Shown piece by piece: positions 35,387-43,838 of a stretch of DNA of 64,000 nucleotides. The stretch lies in assembly GCF_008933155.1 (NCBI RefSeq), contig NZ_WBVP01000009.1:1-64000 (forward strand), written 5' to 3'. How positions within the stretch are numbered: the first letter of the stretch is position 1; each line of letters starts with the position of its first letter. The notes beneath the pieces were generated by a model. The model did no database searches, had not been told where the DNA came from, and was given only the letters and a program-made list of their open reading frames with translations. Made by a program: the position numbers and the translations under genes. Source of the stretch: Aliivibrio finisterrensis. Its GTDB lineage: Bacteria > Pseudomonadota > Gammaproteobacteria > Enterobacterales > Vibrionaceae.

Positions 35387-36322
35387 ATGGATAAGTCTAT
35401 TTTCTTAAGTTCAGATATCGATATAGATACATTTGCTTCTTGCTTAAAAAAGAAATATTCACGTAATAGCTTAATTTCATTCAGAAATGATTGGAATAAT
35501 TTTGTTGTATTTTGTCAGCTACATCATGTAATGGCCTTACCAGCCTCAACGACTGCAATTCGCATCTTTATTGAAAAACAAGCGAAAGAAAAAAAGTTAG
35601 CGTCCATTAAGCGTTCCCTTATATCTATCTCACATGTCCATAACGCATTCGAATTGAAAGACCCTACTCAAACAGCTCAAGTAAAAGCAGCCGTTGGAAA
35701 GATAAGATTAGATAAAAGAGACGACAGCAAACAAACAGAAGGCATTACTCTTAGTATGCTTGCAGAGCTTGAACGCCAACTGTCTTCCTCTGTTGAATTA
35801 AAAGACATTAGAGATTTAGTTATCTGGCACTTAATGTTTGAATTACTCTTAAAGCGTGGAGAGTTAAGAGACCTTACTCTTGATGACGTTTGTTTTGATG
35901 AGTTTGGAAATTGTGTCATTCAACTGCAACAGAATTATTATCCACTATCACAAGAAACGACTTTATTACTTAATAAGTGGCTAAGTGCATCACATCTTAC
36001 CGAGGGCTATTTATTCAGAGGGCTTGACCGACATCAGAATCTTTCGTCAAGTCACTTAAATGACTCGTCTATTTATCGTATTTTCCGTCGTGCAAGCGAA
36101 TTACTTAATCTGGAGGTTAATTTTTCTGGGTTATCTGCTCGAGTGGGTGCAACGAAAGAACTTTCTAAGTCTGGCTATACCGTTCATGAAATTCAAGAGT
36201 TAGGTCGTTGGGTTAGTCCTGCCATGCCAAATCAATACATTGGAAATATTGAACGTTCAGAAAGACAAAAAGATAAATTCAAAAAAAGCCTGAATAATAT
36301 CAGGCCTTTGTTTATCACTTAA
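35387..36322 (+). CDS. Cre-like tyrosine recombinase family protein, catalytic residues altered
   Basis: A 311-residue protein. The C-terminal part GLSARVGATKELSKSGYTVH then EIQELGRWVS and PNQYIGN follows phage P1 Cre closely in spacing. R157 (LKRGEL), R252, W275 and Y284 are present, but the His of the usual HxxR is Leu249 and no Lys is found in the beta-hairpin near 175-190. It may be a weak or regulatory recombinase or an element in decay, although its frame is intact. The ddl terminator lies inside its last codons. Confidence 0.82.
   Translation: MDKSIFLSSDIDIDTFASCLKKKYSRNSLISFRNDWNNFVVFCQLHHVMALPASTTAIRIFIEKQAKEKKLASIKRSLISISHVHNAFELKDPTQTAQVKAAVGKIRLDKRDDSKQTEGITLSMLAELERQLSSSVELKDIRDLVIWHLMFELLLKRGELRDLTLDDVCFDEFGNCVIQLQQNYYPLSQETTLLLNKWLSASHLTEGYLFRGLDRHQNLSSSHLNDSSIYRIFRRASELLNLEVNFSGLSARVGATKELSKSGYTVHEIQELGRWVSPAMPNQYIGNIERSERQKDKFKKSLNNIRPLFIT
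36281..36306 (-). terminator. Terminator of ddl, inside the recombinase 3' end
   Basis: On the minus strand GCCTGA pairs with TCAGGC across a six-base loop and is followed by seven T residues (36281-36287). It is about 28 bp beyond the ddl stop and overlaps the last codons of the convergent Cre-like gene. A further small stem AAGTAAT / ATTACTT lies at 36322-36339. Confidence 0.8.
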
Positions 36323-36333
36323 AGTAATACAAA

Positions 36334-37326
36334 TTACTTAATTGAATTAAGAATTGCTTTTTTTAGAAACGTTTTAAAACAGTCGCCATTATGTTCCAGC
36401 AATTTAGGGAACATTGAAATTGGGGTCATTCCTGGGAAGGTATTCACTTCGTTTAAGAATATTTCGTTCTCTTCTGTTAGAAAGAAATCAATACGAGATA
36501 AATCTTTTAGCTTCATCTGTGTAAATACTTTTTGGCTGTATTGATTAATTAACTCAATTTGCTCAGCCGATAAATTTTCAGCAGTTAATGTTGTCGTTGA
36601 ATGACTGCCACTGCCGTATTTTTCATCGTAAGAATAAAATGCGCCATCAGGAGCGGTTACTTCACCAGGGGGCGTTGTGAATAGCTTACCGTCAATTTCA
36701 TACGCAGCAACTTCCAACTCTCTTGGCTTAACTGCTTTTTCAACTAACACTTGCTCAGAAAACCCGAAAGCATCATCGATAGCTTGTGATAATTCACTTT
36801 CAGACGTGACCTTGTAACAACCAACAGATGAACCTTGGCAAGCGGCCTTAACAAACAATCCGCCCCATTCTTTAAATGCCGCCAATGCAGAGCTATGTGT
36901 CTCTTTATTGTTTTCCGTTAAGAATAAATATGGCGTATTTGGTATACCTAATGCGTCATACCAAAGCTTTGATGTGATTTTATTAAAGCTGTTTGTGCTT
37001 GCTTCTGCACCACAACCTAAATAAGGAATACCGAACATATCAAGCATTGATTGAATATCGCCCGTTTCACCAGGGTAACCGTGAATACAAGGGATAACAT
37101 AATCAACTAGACCTAGGTTCTCATCACCACAAAGTAATGATTTGTCAGAGCGTAATTCATATTTCAAACCAGAGTCGATATGAAACCAAGCACCATCTTT
37201 AATTTCAAGGTGCGTGATTTGAAATGAATTTAATTCCGATAGTTGTTGAGAAATATATTTTGAAGAAACCAAAGAAACTTCATGTTCGGTACCGCTACCG
37301 CCACAAAGTAAAAGGATATGAGTCAT
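36334..37326 (-). CDS. ddl: D-alanine--D-alanine ligase
   Basis: Cytosolic ATP-grasp enzyme that joins two D-Ala for peptidoglycan precursors. The 330-residue protein has LLCGGSGTEHEVSLVSS at the N terminus (D-Ala site), HGYPGETGDIQSMLD, the ATP-binding KAACQGSSVGCYKV, and C-terminal RIDFFLTEENEIFLNEVNTF, then PGMTPISMFP. The ATG at 37326 is preferred over a GTG three codons upstream by family start. The single SPOR lipoprotein gene lies upstream on the same strand behind a terminator-like hairpin. Confidence 0.94.
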   Translation of the reverse strand: MTHILLLCGGSGTEHEVSLVSSKYISQQLSELNSFQITHLEIKDGAWFHIDSGLKYELRSDKSLLCGDENLGLVDYVIPCIHGYPGETGDIQSMLDMFGIPYLGCGAEASTNSFNKITSKLWYDALGIPNTPYLFLTENNKETHSSALAAFKEWGGLFVKAACQGSSVGCYKVTSESELSQAIDDAFGFSEQVLVEKAVKPRELEVAAYEIDGKLFTTPPGEVTAPDGAFYSYDEKYGSGSHSTTTLTAENLSAEQIELINQYSQKVFTQMKLKDLSRIDFFLTEENEIFLNEVNTFPGMTPISMFPKLLEHNGDCFKTFLKKAILNSIK

Positions 37327-37342
37327 AATATTCACTATTGAA

Positions 37343-37376
37343 AATAATCGGCAAGCTAAAGCAAGCCTGCCGATTT
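37343..37376 (-). terminator. Hairpin between SPOR lipoprotein and ddl genes
   Basis: Stem AATCGGCA / TGCCGATT followed by ATTTTC on the minus strand, 6 bp after the SPOR gene stop. The T tract is short, so it may attenuate rather than stop transcription into ddl. Confidence 0.6.
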
Positions 37377-37381
37377 AGTAT

Positions 37382-37942
37382 TTAATTTAATTTGTGTAAC
37401 TCAGGGTTATCTGAATTTTTAATGCTATTAATGCTACGAACAAATGGACCGTATGCTTGGATCTCAGCCGGCAGTGTTTTTATTGCTGCACGCGCATCTG
37501 CAGGTGTTGCAAAATCACCATACAAAATCGTATACCATGGCATATTATTTACGGTTTTACGGTTCATCCAAACAGGTTGTTCGCCTGCTAATTTTCCAGC
37601 ATAAGTCGTTAGATCTGTTTTACGGCTCAAGGCAAGGATCTGAAGCGTATAACCATAGCGATTATGCATTTCGTCTTGCTTACTTGTTGGCGGTAAAATC
37701 TTCACAGCAGCATCAGACTCTGCAACTGCTGATGTCTCTTCTGGTGTTAGTTTAACCACTGGCTTTTCAGTTTGTGGTTCTGCAGCAATCTCAGTCTCTT
37801 CAAAAGTAGTTACCTCTTCTTCAATAGGTTGAGATACTTGGTACACTTCTTCAGAGGTTTCTGTCGTGATGTTTGTGGTATACGAACTACTTGTACATCC
37901 TGCAAGTAGTGCGGTTAACGTAATAGGAATGATTCTTTTCAT
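37382..37942 (-). CDS. SPOR domain lipoprotein
   Basis: A 186-residue protein with signal sequence MKRIIPITLTALLAGCTSSS and lipobox LAGC (Cys16). A Thr/Glu-rich linker of about 70 residues leads to a C-terminal SPOR domain (YGYTLQILALSRKTDL, WYTILYGDFATPADARAAIK). SPOR domains bind denuded glycan strands at division septa, so this is probably an envelope or division-associated lipoprotein. Directly upstream of ddl. Confidence 0.85.
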   Translation of the reverse strand: MKRIIPITLTALLAGCTSSSYTTNITTETSEEVYQVSQPIEEEVTTFEETEIAAEPQTEKPVVKLTPEETSAVAESDAAVKILPPTSKQDEMHNRYGYTLQILALSRKTDLTTYAGKLAGEQPVWMNRKTVNNMPWYTILYGDFATPADARAAIKTLPAEIQAYGPFVRSINSIKNSDNPELHKLN

Positions 37943-38165
37943 TTTAATTCACAATTATAAGTCATGCTGATTTCCTAATTTTGCACCTGATATACAAGAC
38001 AATCAAGTCTTTAGCTCTCTATCTGTTCAATTACTCAAATATTTCCTTAGATTACGGTACAATTGTTGTGTTTTTGTGCGCTAGGTTTTGTTTATATTAT
38101 TCTATTAAGCCAAAAAAATACTTTCTCAGCTATCTTATTCTTATATAAGGATTAAGGGAGCTGTA

Positions 38166-40847
38166 ATGTCAGATTTAAAAACGCTTTTTCGACCGCGTTC
38201 AATTGCGGTTATTGGCGCGTCAATACACTCGGATCGCGCTGGTCATATTGTAATGAGAAACCTATTAGATGGTGAGTTTGATGGGCCGATAATGCCAGTA
38301 CACCCTAACTATCATTCCGTCTGTGGGATCCTTGCTTATTCAGATATTCCTTCCCTTCCCATTACGCCTGATTTTGCTATTTTATGCACTCCGGCACGTG
38401 AGAACGTAAAAATATTAACGGAACTCGGAGAAAAGGGCGTTAAGTTAGTCATTATTCTCTCTTCTGATATGCATTTACATTGCAGCGGTATTGGGGAGCC
38501 TTTACCTTATGAAGCGGCACGAATTGCTTCTCAATTTAATATGCGAATTTTAGGACCAAACAGCCTTGGGATAATCCTTCCTTGGGTAAATCTTAATGCG
38601 TCATTCTCTCCAATTAATGCCAACAAAGGAAACATTGCCTTTATCTCTCAATCAGCAGCAGTGTGCACTACCATACTTGATTGGGCGAAAGAAAAAGAGA
38701 TTGGATTCTCTGCTTTTGTTTCTTTAGGAGATGGCATTGATATTGATTTCAGTGAGCTACTAGATGCCTTATGCACTGATTCAAAAACCGACGCCATACT
38801 ACTTTATATTGATTCAATCAAAGACGCACGACGGTTTATGTCTGCCGCTCGTGCTGCTGCTCGTAATCGGCGCATCTTAGTCGTAAAAAGTGGTCGCTCC
38901 GTTGCAGGAAGTAAAGCGGCGCAACTACATACCAATGGAGAGATAAGTTTAGATGCAGTGTATGACTCGGCTATTAGACGGGCAGGTATGTTACGTGTAT
39001 CAAACACTCATGAATTATTTGCAGCAGTAGAAACACTTGCACACCCTATTCCATTTCGCGGGCAACGTTTAGCAATAGTAACAAATGGCGGTGGCCCTGC
39101 AATAATGGCGGTTGATAGCTTAATGCAACAAGGAGGAAGTCTTGCACAATTAAGTGATACATTAGTCGAACAATTAAACCAATACCTTCCTCATAATTGG
39201 TCGCATTCCAATCCTATAGACATTGGCGGTGATGCTAATGAACAAAGATACTGCGAGACGGTTAACGCGTTATTAGACAGTGTAGATTGCGATGCTATTT
39301 TAATTATGCATAGCCCTTCTGCTGTATCCAATTCCACTCAAACAGCAGCTAAATTAGTCCAATTAATCGATAATCACAAACGCAAAGCAAATTTTACTAT
39401 TTTAACTAATTGGTCAGGAGAGAGTTCTTCGAAAGAAGCTCGTTTACGCTTTACACAAGCGGGGATTCCAACTTACCGTACACCAGAGAGTTCGGTTTCA
39501 GCATTTCTTCACTTAGTTGAGTATCATCGCAATCAGAAGCTCTTAATAGAAACCCCAGTATCGTCTGGCCATATTAATAAGCATGATGCGAGAATGGCTC
39601 GCGAATGGTTAGATAATTGTGTTTCACATAAACTGACCGACCTTGATACACATGAAACCCAAACTCTATATTCATGCTATGGATTTAAGACCGTAGATAC
39701 TTGGATCACAGAGGAACCGGTTGAAACAGGTTATATTGCCGAGAGTATTGGTTACCCTGTTGCCATAAAACTCCGTTCTCCTGATATCCCTCATAAATCC
39801 GATGTTCAAGGTGTAATGCTTAATTTAAACACCAAAGAAGAAGTCATTAATGCAGCACAATCTATTATTGATCGAGTATCAATAAGCTACCCTTCAGCTC
39901 GAATTTCAGGGTTAAGCGTTCAAAAAATGGCACAAAGAGCGGGATCTCAAGAATTACGAATTAAAGTATGCCAAGATCCAGTCTTTGGTCCTGTGATCTT
40001 ACTTGGTGAAGGAGGATCTGAGTGGGATCTCAATAACAATGCCGCCGTTGCATTACCACCACTTAATATGGCGCTAGCTGAAAACCTCATAAAATACGCG
40101 ATTAAAGAAAATATTATTCAGCATCGCAATTCTCCGACAAAAATGAGCATCTTTGATTTAAGCGCTTTTCTCGTTCGTCTATCTCAGATGGTACTTGATT
40201 GCCCTGAAATAGTTGAACTTGATATACACCCTCTTCTTGTTTCGGGTATTGATCTCACTATTATTGATTCATCCATGAAGGTACAGCATTTTACTGGCGA
40301 CATTCATAAACGATTAGCCATTAGGCCTTATCCAAATGAATTAGAAGAATTTTCACAACTTAAAGATCATAGCTCAGTATTACTTCGTCCAATTCTTCCT
40401 GAAGATGAGCCAAAACACGCAGAGTTTATTTCTCAGGTATCACATGAAGATTTATATAAACGATTCTTTTCTGATGTTGGTGAATTTAATCATGAAGCTC
40501 TGGCGAACTTTACTCAAATCGACTATGACAGAGAAATGGCTTTTGTCGCGACGAAACAGATTGATAATCAAGAGGTTATTCTGGCTGTGGTTCGTGCATT
40601 ATCTGATCCAAATAACATTAATACCGAGTTCGCTGTATTGGTACGCTCAGACCTTAAAGGCTTAGGTTTGGGGAAAATTCTAATGGACAAGATTATTCGA
40701 TATTGCAAATCACAAGGTATTAAAGTAATGAATGGAATGACGATGCCATCAAACCGAGGGATGATTGGATTAGCGCAACATTTTGGGTTTACTGTAGACA
40801 TTCAGATGTCAGATGGCGTAGTCGAAATGAGTTTAGAGCTAAATTGA
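38166..40847 (+). CDS. patZ: Protein lysine acetyltransferase, Pat/YfiQ type (acyl-CoA synthetase-like plus GNAT)
   Basis: An 893-residue multidomain protein. A CoA-binding Rossmann domain (SIAVIGASIHSDRAGHIVMR), succinyl-CoA-ligase-like domains to about 470, an ATP-grasp-like domain about 480-710 (YPVAIKLRSPDIPHKSDVQG), and a C-terminal GNAT domain about 735-893 (LVRSDLKGLGLGKILMDKI). This is the architecture of Pat/YfiQ, which acetylates metabolic enzymes such as acetyl-CoA synthetase. Complete length relative to E. coli YfiQ (886). AAGGGAG precedes the ATG. Confidence 0.92.
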   Translation: MSDLKTLFRPRSIAVIGASIHSDRAGHIVMRNLLDGEFDGPIMPVHPNYHSVCGILAYSDIPSLPITPDFAILCTPARENVKILTELGEKGVKLVIILSSDMHLHCSGIGEPLPYEAARIASQFNMRILGPNSLGIILPWVNLNASFSPINANKGNIAFISQSAAVCTTILDWAKEKEIGFSAFVSLGDGIDIDFSELLDALCTDSKTDAILLYIDSIKDARRFMSAARAAARNRRILVVKSGRSVAGSKAAQLHTNGEISLDAVYDSAIRRAGMLRVSNTHELFAAVETLAHPIPFRGQRLAIVTNGGGPAIMAVDSLMQQGGSLAQLSDTLVEQLNQYLPHNWSHSNPIDIGGDANEQRYCETVNALLDSVDCDAILIMHSPSAVSNSTQTAAKLVQLIDNHKRKANFTILTNWSGESSSKEARLRFTQAGIPTYRTPESSVSAFLHLVEYHRNQKLLIETPVSSGHINKHDARMAREWLDNCVSHKLTDLDTHETQTLYSCYGFKTVDTWITEEPVETGYIAESIGYPVAIKLRSPDIPHKSDVQGVMLNLNTKEEVINAAQSIIDRVSISYPSARISGLSVQKMAQRAGSQELRIKVCQDPVFGPVILLGEGGSEWDLNNNAAVALPPLNMALAENLIKYAIKENIIQHRNSPTKMSIFDLSAFLVRLSQMVLDCPEIVELDIHPLLVSGIDLTIIDSSMKVQHFTGDIHKRLAIRPYPNELEEFSQLKDHSSVLLRPILPEDEPKHAEFISQVSHEDLYKRFFSDVGEFNHEALANFTQIDYDREMAFVATKQIDNQEVILAVVRALSDPNNINTEFAVLVRSDLKGLGLGKILMDKIIRYCKSQGIKVMNGMTMPSNRGMIGLAQHFGFTVDIQMSDGVVEMSLELN

Positions 40848-40865
40848 ATCTTAATTTAAAAATAA

Positions 40866-40900
40866 AAAAACCAAGATAATCGCAATGATTATCTTGGTTC
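40866..40900 (-). terminator. Intrinsic terminator, mainly minus strand
   Basis: Thirteen-base stem AACCAAGATAATC / GATTATCTTGGTT with a seven-T run on the minus strand. It lies after the 26-residue gene on that strand and also just past patZ, which it may serve weakly in the other direction. Confidence 0.85.
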
Positions 40901-40938
40901 ACATAGATATAAAATTGTTTAAAAAAGGGATATCTATA

Positions 40939-41019
40939 TTATTTTACTTGTTCAGCTTTTTCTTTCTTTACCATAATTGCACCAGCAATAACAAATGCAA
41001 CTAATAATAAAATTTCCAT
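40939..41019 (-). CDS. 26-residue single-pass membrane protein
   Basis: Sequence MEILLLVAFVIAGAIMVK then KEKAEQVK: one hydrophobic helix and a short charged tail. GGATAGG lies six bases before the ATG and an intrinsic terminator follows on the same strand at 40866-40900, so a short dedicated transcript is likely. I do not recognise a family. The size resembles the small membrane proteins that modulate larger complexes in enterobacteria. Confidence 0.6.
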   Translation of the reverse strand: MEILLLVAFVIAGAIMVKKEKAEQVK

Positions 41020-41448
41020 TAACCTATCCTGTCTATTGTTTAAAAAGTGATTTACTTGGGTAATATATCATCAATTTATATTAGGTAAATAGTTTTTCCT
41101 AACATTTATACATACTCTGTCACACATCATAAAATATATACTGCCCTTTACCGGAAAATTTCGTTTCATATAATATAAATTGGTAACTCCACACCATTTT
41201 TGTCTTTTTCAAGCATCTCACTATGTCATTAAGCTATGCTTTCAATTGACTACAAACAAATTTGCTGAAGCAATAACGTGCACACCACCACATAAGAATT
41301 TAAGAAGGAGATCTATCTATCATTTCATATAAGTATAAACACACACAAATGCAGTACGAAGAGACATGATACGAAACCTGATAAAGTTCCCCTACTAAAG
41401 CAACAGAATCAGGCTATCTTTGTTTTTATTCTCAACACAAAGTACATT
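41020..41448. other. Gene-free region upstream of 41449
   Basis: AT-rich 429-bp stretch holding promoters for divergent small genes. A striking Shine-Dalgarno-like AAGAAGGAGAT occurs near 41302-41312 with no ATG, GTG or TTG opening a usable frame behind it. No RNA gene or repeat was recognised. Confidence 0.4.
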
Positions 41449-41676
41449 ATGAAAAGTTCTTATTACATCCTCCTACTAACGTTGCTTTCTTTTCCAAGTG
41501 ATGCTAGATCTGTGAAAAAGTATTATAAAGAACATCAATCAAAACGATGCGAAACCCTTACACGGACATTAACGCACGTAAATAAAGTATTGAGCTTTAG
41601 TGAAGGAAAGGAGTACAAGGAAAAACTAAAAGAGAAAAAAGCATTGAAGAAATTACGAAAAGAGAAAAGCTGTTAA
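41449..41676 (+). CDS. Small exported basic protein, unrecognised
   Basis: A 75-residue protein with signal peptide MKSSYYILLLTLLSFPSDA and a mature part of about 55 residues, rich in Lys and Glu (EYKEKLKEKKALKKLRKEKS) with two cysteines. Helical and charged after cleavage. No family recognised; ribosome-binding site weak. The gene ends at the terminator that serves mog from the opposite side. Confidence 0.55.
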   Translation: MKSSYYILLLTLLSFPSDARSVKKYYKEHQSKRCETLTRTLTHVNKVLSFSEGKEYKEKLKEKKALKKLRKEKSC

Positions 41677-41677
41677 A

Positions 41678-41705
41678 AAGCCAACTGGTAAGTTTACAGT
41701 TGGCT
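41678..41705 (-). terminator. Intrinsic terminator of mog
   Basis: Stem AGCCAACTG / CAGTTGGCT with a T run on the minus strand, 14 bp beyond the mog stop. Overlaps the end region of the convergent small exported protein gene. Confidence 0.8.
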
Positions 41706-41718
41706 CATTGTTTACGTA

Positions 41719-42255
41719 TTATTTTGCTTTTGGTCTAAAAGCCTTAATAACGTCTTCGTTACATTCAAGAAATGGCCCTTCCATTAAGTCAATGCAATAT
41801 GGAATTGCTGGGAATACCGCATCTAAACATTCACGAATGGATTTTGGTTTACCTGGTAAATTTACAATTAAAGAATCTTTACGCAGACCTGCTGTTTGAC
41901 GTGACAAGATAGCAGTAGGAACAAATTTTAATGACTCTGCACGCATTAACTCACCAAAACCAGGCATCATGCGATCACACACAGCTTCAGTTGCTTCAGG
42001 TGTAACATCACGCTTAGCAGGGCCAGTACCACCCGTTGTAACAACTAAGCAGCAACCTTTCTCGTCCGTAAGTTCAATCAGTGTTTTTTCAATCACATCT
42101 TGCTCATCAGGGATAACTACGTACTCCGGTTCCCATTCAGAGGTAAGGTAATCATTCAATGTAGCAATGATTGCAGGACCTGAAATGTCTTCATAAATAC
42201 CAACACTTGCACGGTCGCTTACCGTAACAATGCCAATTTTCGCTTTTTTAGTCAT
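41719..42255 (-). CDS. mog: Molybdopterin adenylyltransferase
   Basis: A 178-residue MogA-type enzyme of molybdenum cofactor synthesis, activating molybdopterin with ATP before metal insertion. Motifs: IGIVTVSDRASVGIYEDISG, VVTTGGTGPAKRDVTPEA (GGTG loop) and IVNLPGKPKSIRECLDAVFP (PGxP). Length matches MogA (about 195) apart from a shorter C terminus. No other moa or moe gene is adjacent; it lies downstream of the outer-membrane protein gene on the same strand. Confidence 0.94.
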   Translation of the reverse strand: MTKKAKIGIVTVSDRASVGIYEDISGPAIIATLNDYLTSEWEPEYVVIPDEQDVIEKTLIELTDEKGCCLVVTTGGTGPAKRDVTPEATEAVCDRMMPGFGELMRAESLKFVPTAILSRQTAGLRKDSLIVNLPGKPKSIRECLDAVFPAIPYCIDLMEGPFLECNEDVIKAFRPKAK

Positions 42256-42277
42256 AGTTAATTTCTTATTGAAGTAA

Positions 42278-42305
42278 GGTAACCCTATTATTACAAGTGG
42301 TTACC
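42278..42305 (-). terminator. Hairpin between vxrE-like gene and mog
   Basis: Perfect seven-base stem GGTAACC / GGTTACC around a 14-base loop, without a strong T run on the minus strand. May be a weak terminator for the upstream outer-membrane protein gene. Confidence 0.4.
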
Positions 42306-42333
42306 TATTTTTCTACTAAAAAGACAAATTGGA

Positions 42334-43521
42334 TTAGTATTCGTAAGCCATATTTAGTGATACACCATAAGTTGAATCAATAGAGTAGATGGCAGCTAAA
42401 TCAAAATGGAACATATTTAATGGTGAAAAACCAATACCCGCGGTAAAGGCATCGTCGTAAGTTCCAGCTAGGTCTTTCTTGTAACCACCACGTAATTGAA
42501 TCTGATATAATAAATCGACTTCAGCACCCGCTCTGAACATTTGAACATTATCATCCAAACCAACAAAACGCTCCTGCTCATTCAAATCCATATCAGCGGT
42601 TAAGATAAAGTAGTTGGTCATGAATGCCACACCAGCTGTGTATGTTGGTGTTAGCTCATAGTTATATTGGTAATCTTTTCCATTTGGATCATAAAAACCA
42701 CCATTAACACTATCCTTAAATTTTACATTAACCTTAGCGGTTTCAATTTCATTTTTAATTAGGTTTTTACCTGCTGCAGCAAAACGCCAAGGACCATAAA
42801 ACCAAACAGCACCAACATCAACATTAAATGCATTGTCGGTGGTTTTATTTTTATTAAAATCTTTAAAATCAAAATTGTTTACCGCTTCTACATAGGTATA
42901 CGTTAGGTAACTTTGAATTTTTGGTGTTACACCAATAGTGATATTTTGTCCTAGGAAATTTGTGTAACCAGCAAAGGCTACCCCCGCTTCTGCTAAGCCT
43001 AAAGCAACGGTGCCTACCGCTGTTCTGTCTGCCATTTCGATAGGGTTAGTTGTTCCAGTATATACATCTGGCAACGTAATACCTTCTACTGATGTTTTAC
43101 CATAAAAAGCCATAGATAAATAACGATTAGGGATTGCAACAGCCATACCTGCACCCATGCTAAAACTTAATGCGTCACCATTTAAGTTTCTTAAGCCATT
43201 TTCAATATCAGATGCACCACCCACTGGATCAGTTGGTATTTTTGAGAAACCTTTCTGGACTTGATCAACGTCATCAACCATTCCGCCTTGGTCCATAATT
43301 TGAAGACCTGCGCTTGGAAGCAAGAGACCAGCATCGTCTTTACGGCTGTAAATAGCGACTAATGCAGGGTTATAAAAAACACCAGTTAGATAATCAGCAG
43401 CAGCAGTACCTGCCCCACCCATTGCATCGATACGACCATCAACGCTAAAATTTGTTGCTGATGCTTGTGAAGAAGCGACCGTAGCGCAAGAAAGTAAGCC
43501 AATTTTCATCCACTGTTTCAT
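42334..43521 (-). CDS. TraF_2-type outer-membrane protein, vxrE-position gene
   Basis: A 395-residue outer-membrane beta-barrel with signal peptide (LSCATVASSQASA). The FSVDGRIDAMGGAGTAAADY then GVFYNPALVA start and many alternating strands (LRGGYKKDLAGTYDDAFTA, VSLNMAYEY end) match the TraF_2 family, named after conjugation genes but found on chromosomes. It lies in the place of V. cholerae vxrE, after vxrD, but a terminator at 43654-43684 separates it from the other vxr genes. Specific function unknown. The equation with vxrE is inferred from order. Confidence 0.78.
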   Translation of the reverse strand: MKQWMKIGLLSCATVASSQASATNFSVDGRIDAMGGAGTAAADYLTGVFYNPALVAIYSRKDDAGLLLPSAGLQIMDQGGMVDDVDQVQKGFSKIPTDPVGGASDIENGLRNLNGDALSFSMGAGMAVAIPNRYLSMAFYGKTSVEGITLPDVYTGTTNPIEMADRTAVGTVALGLAEAGVAFAGYTNFLGQNITIGVTPKIQSYLTYTYVEAVNNFDFKDFNKNKTTDNAFNVDVGAVWFYGPWRFAAAGKNLIKNEIETAKVNVKFKDSVNGGFYDPNGKDYQYNYELTPTYTAGVAFMTNYFILTADMDLNEQERFVGLDDNVQMFRAGAEVDLLYQIQLRGGYKKDLAGTYDDAFTAGIGFSPLNMFHFDLAAIYSIDSTYGVSLNMAYEY

Positions 43522-43653
43522 TTTTTATAACCTAATAGAAATACTTAAGTACGGTATCGGCTTAAGAAAAGCTAACTTTAGGTAAATTTACGCTTTCATT
43601 TATTTTAATGATGAATAAGGGAGATAAGTAAAATTTGAATAGTTAACGTAGTG

Positions 43654-43684
43654 AAAAGCCGAGATCATATGATCTCAGCTTTTT
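43654..43684 (-). terminator. Intrinsic terminator after vxrD
   Basis: Stem AAAGCCGAGATC / GATCTCAGCTTT with one mismatch and T residues on the minus strand, directly after the UPF0181 gene. It divides the vxr cluster into vxrABCD and the outer-membrane protein gene. Confidence 0.85.
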
Positions 43685-43685
43685 A

Positions 43686-43838
43686 TTATTTCTTTGCTTT
43701 CTCTGCTATTTCAGCTCGGATCTGATCAGAAATGATTTTAATGGCTTCACCACTGCTAACACCTTGACGCATTAATTCTTGGATCTTTTCTACCGCTTGT
43801 TGTTGCTCTTCATGAGTTAACGTTGGTAAATCTAACAT
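43686..43838 (-). CDS. vxrD: UPF0181 (YoaH) family protein, vxrD position
   Basis: A 50-residue protein too short for many gene callers: [20 protein letters not shown], then [20 protein letters not shown] and a charged tail. These match E. coli YoaH (LTHEQQQQAVERIQELM and SSGQAI). Its ATG overlaps the stop of the DUF2861 gene by one base (TGATG), so it is translationally coupled. In V. cholerae the gene in this place of the vxr operon is vxrD; function unknown. Confidence 0.85.
   Translation of the reverse strand: MLDLPTLTHEEQQQAVEKIQELMRQGVSSGEAIKIISDQIRAEIAEKAKK

Noticed and set aside
40876-40894. Fur-box-like sequence GATAATCGCAATGATTATC
   Set aside because: About 15 of 19 bases match the Fur consensus, but it is the stem-loop of the terminator after the 26-residue gene and lies downstream of patZ, not at a promoter.
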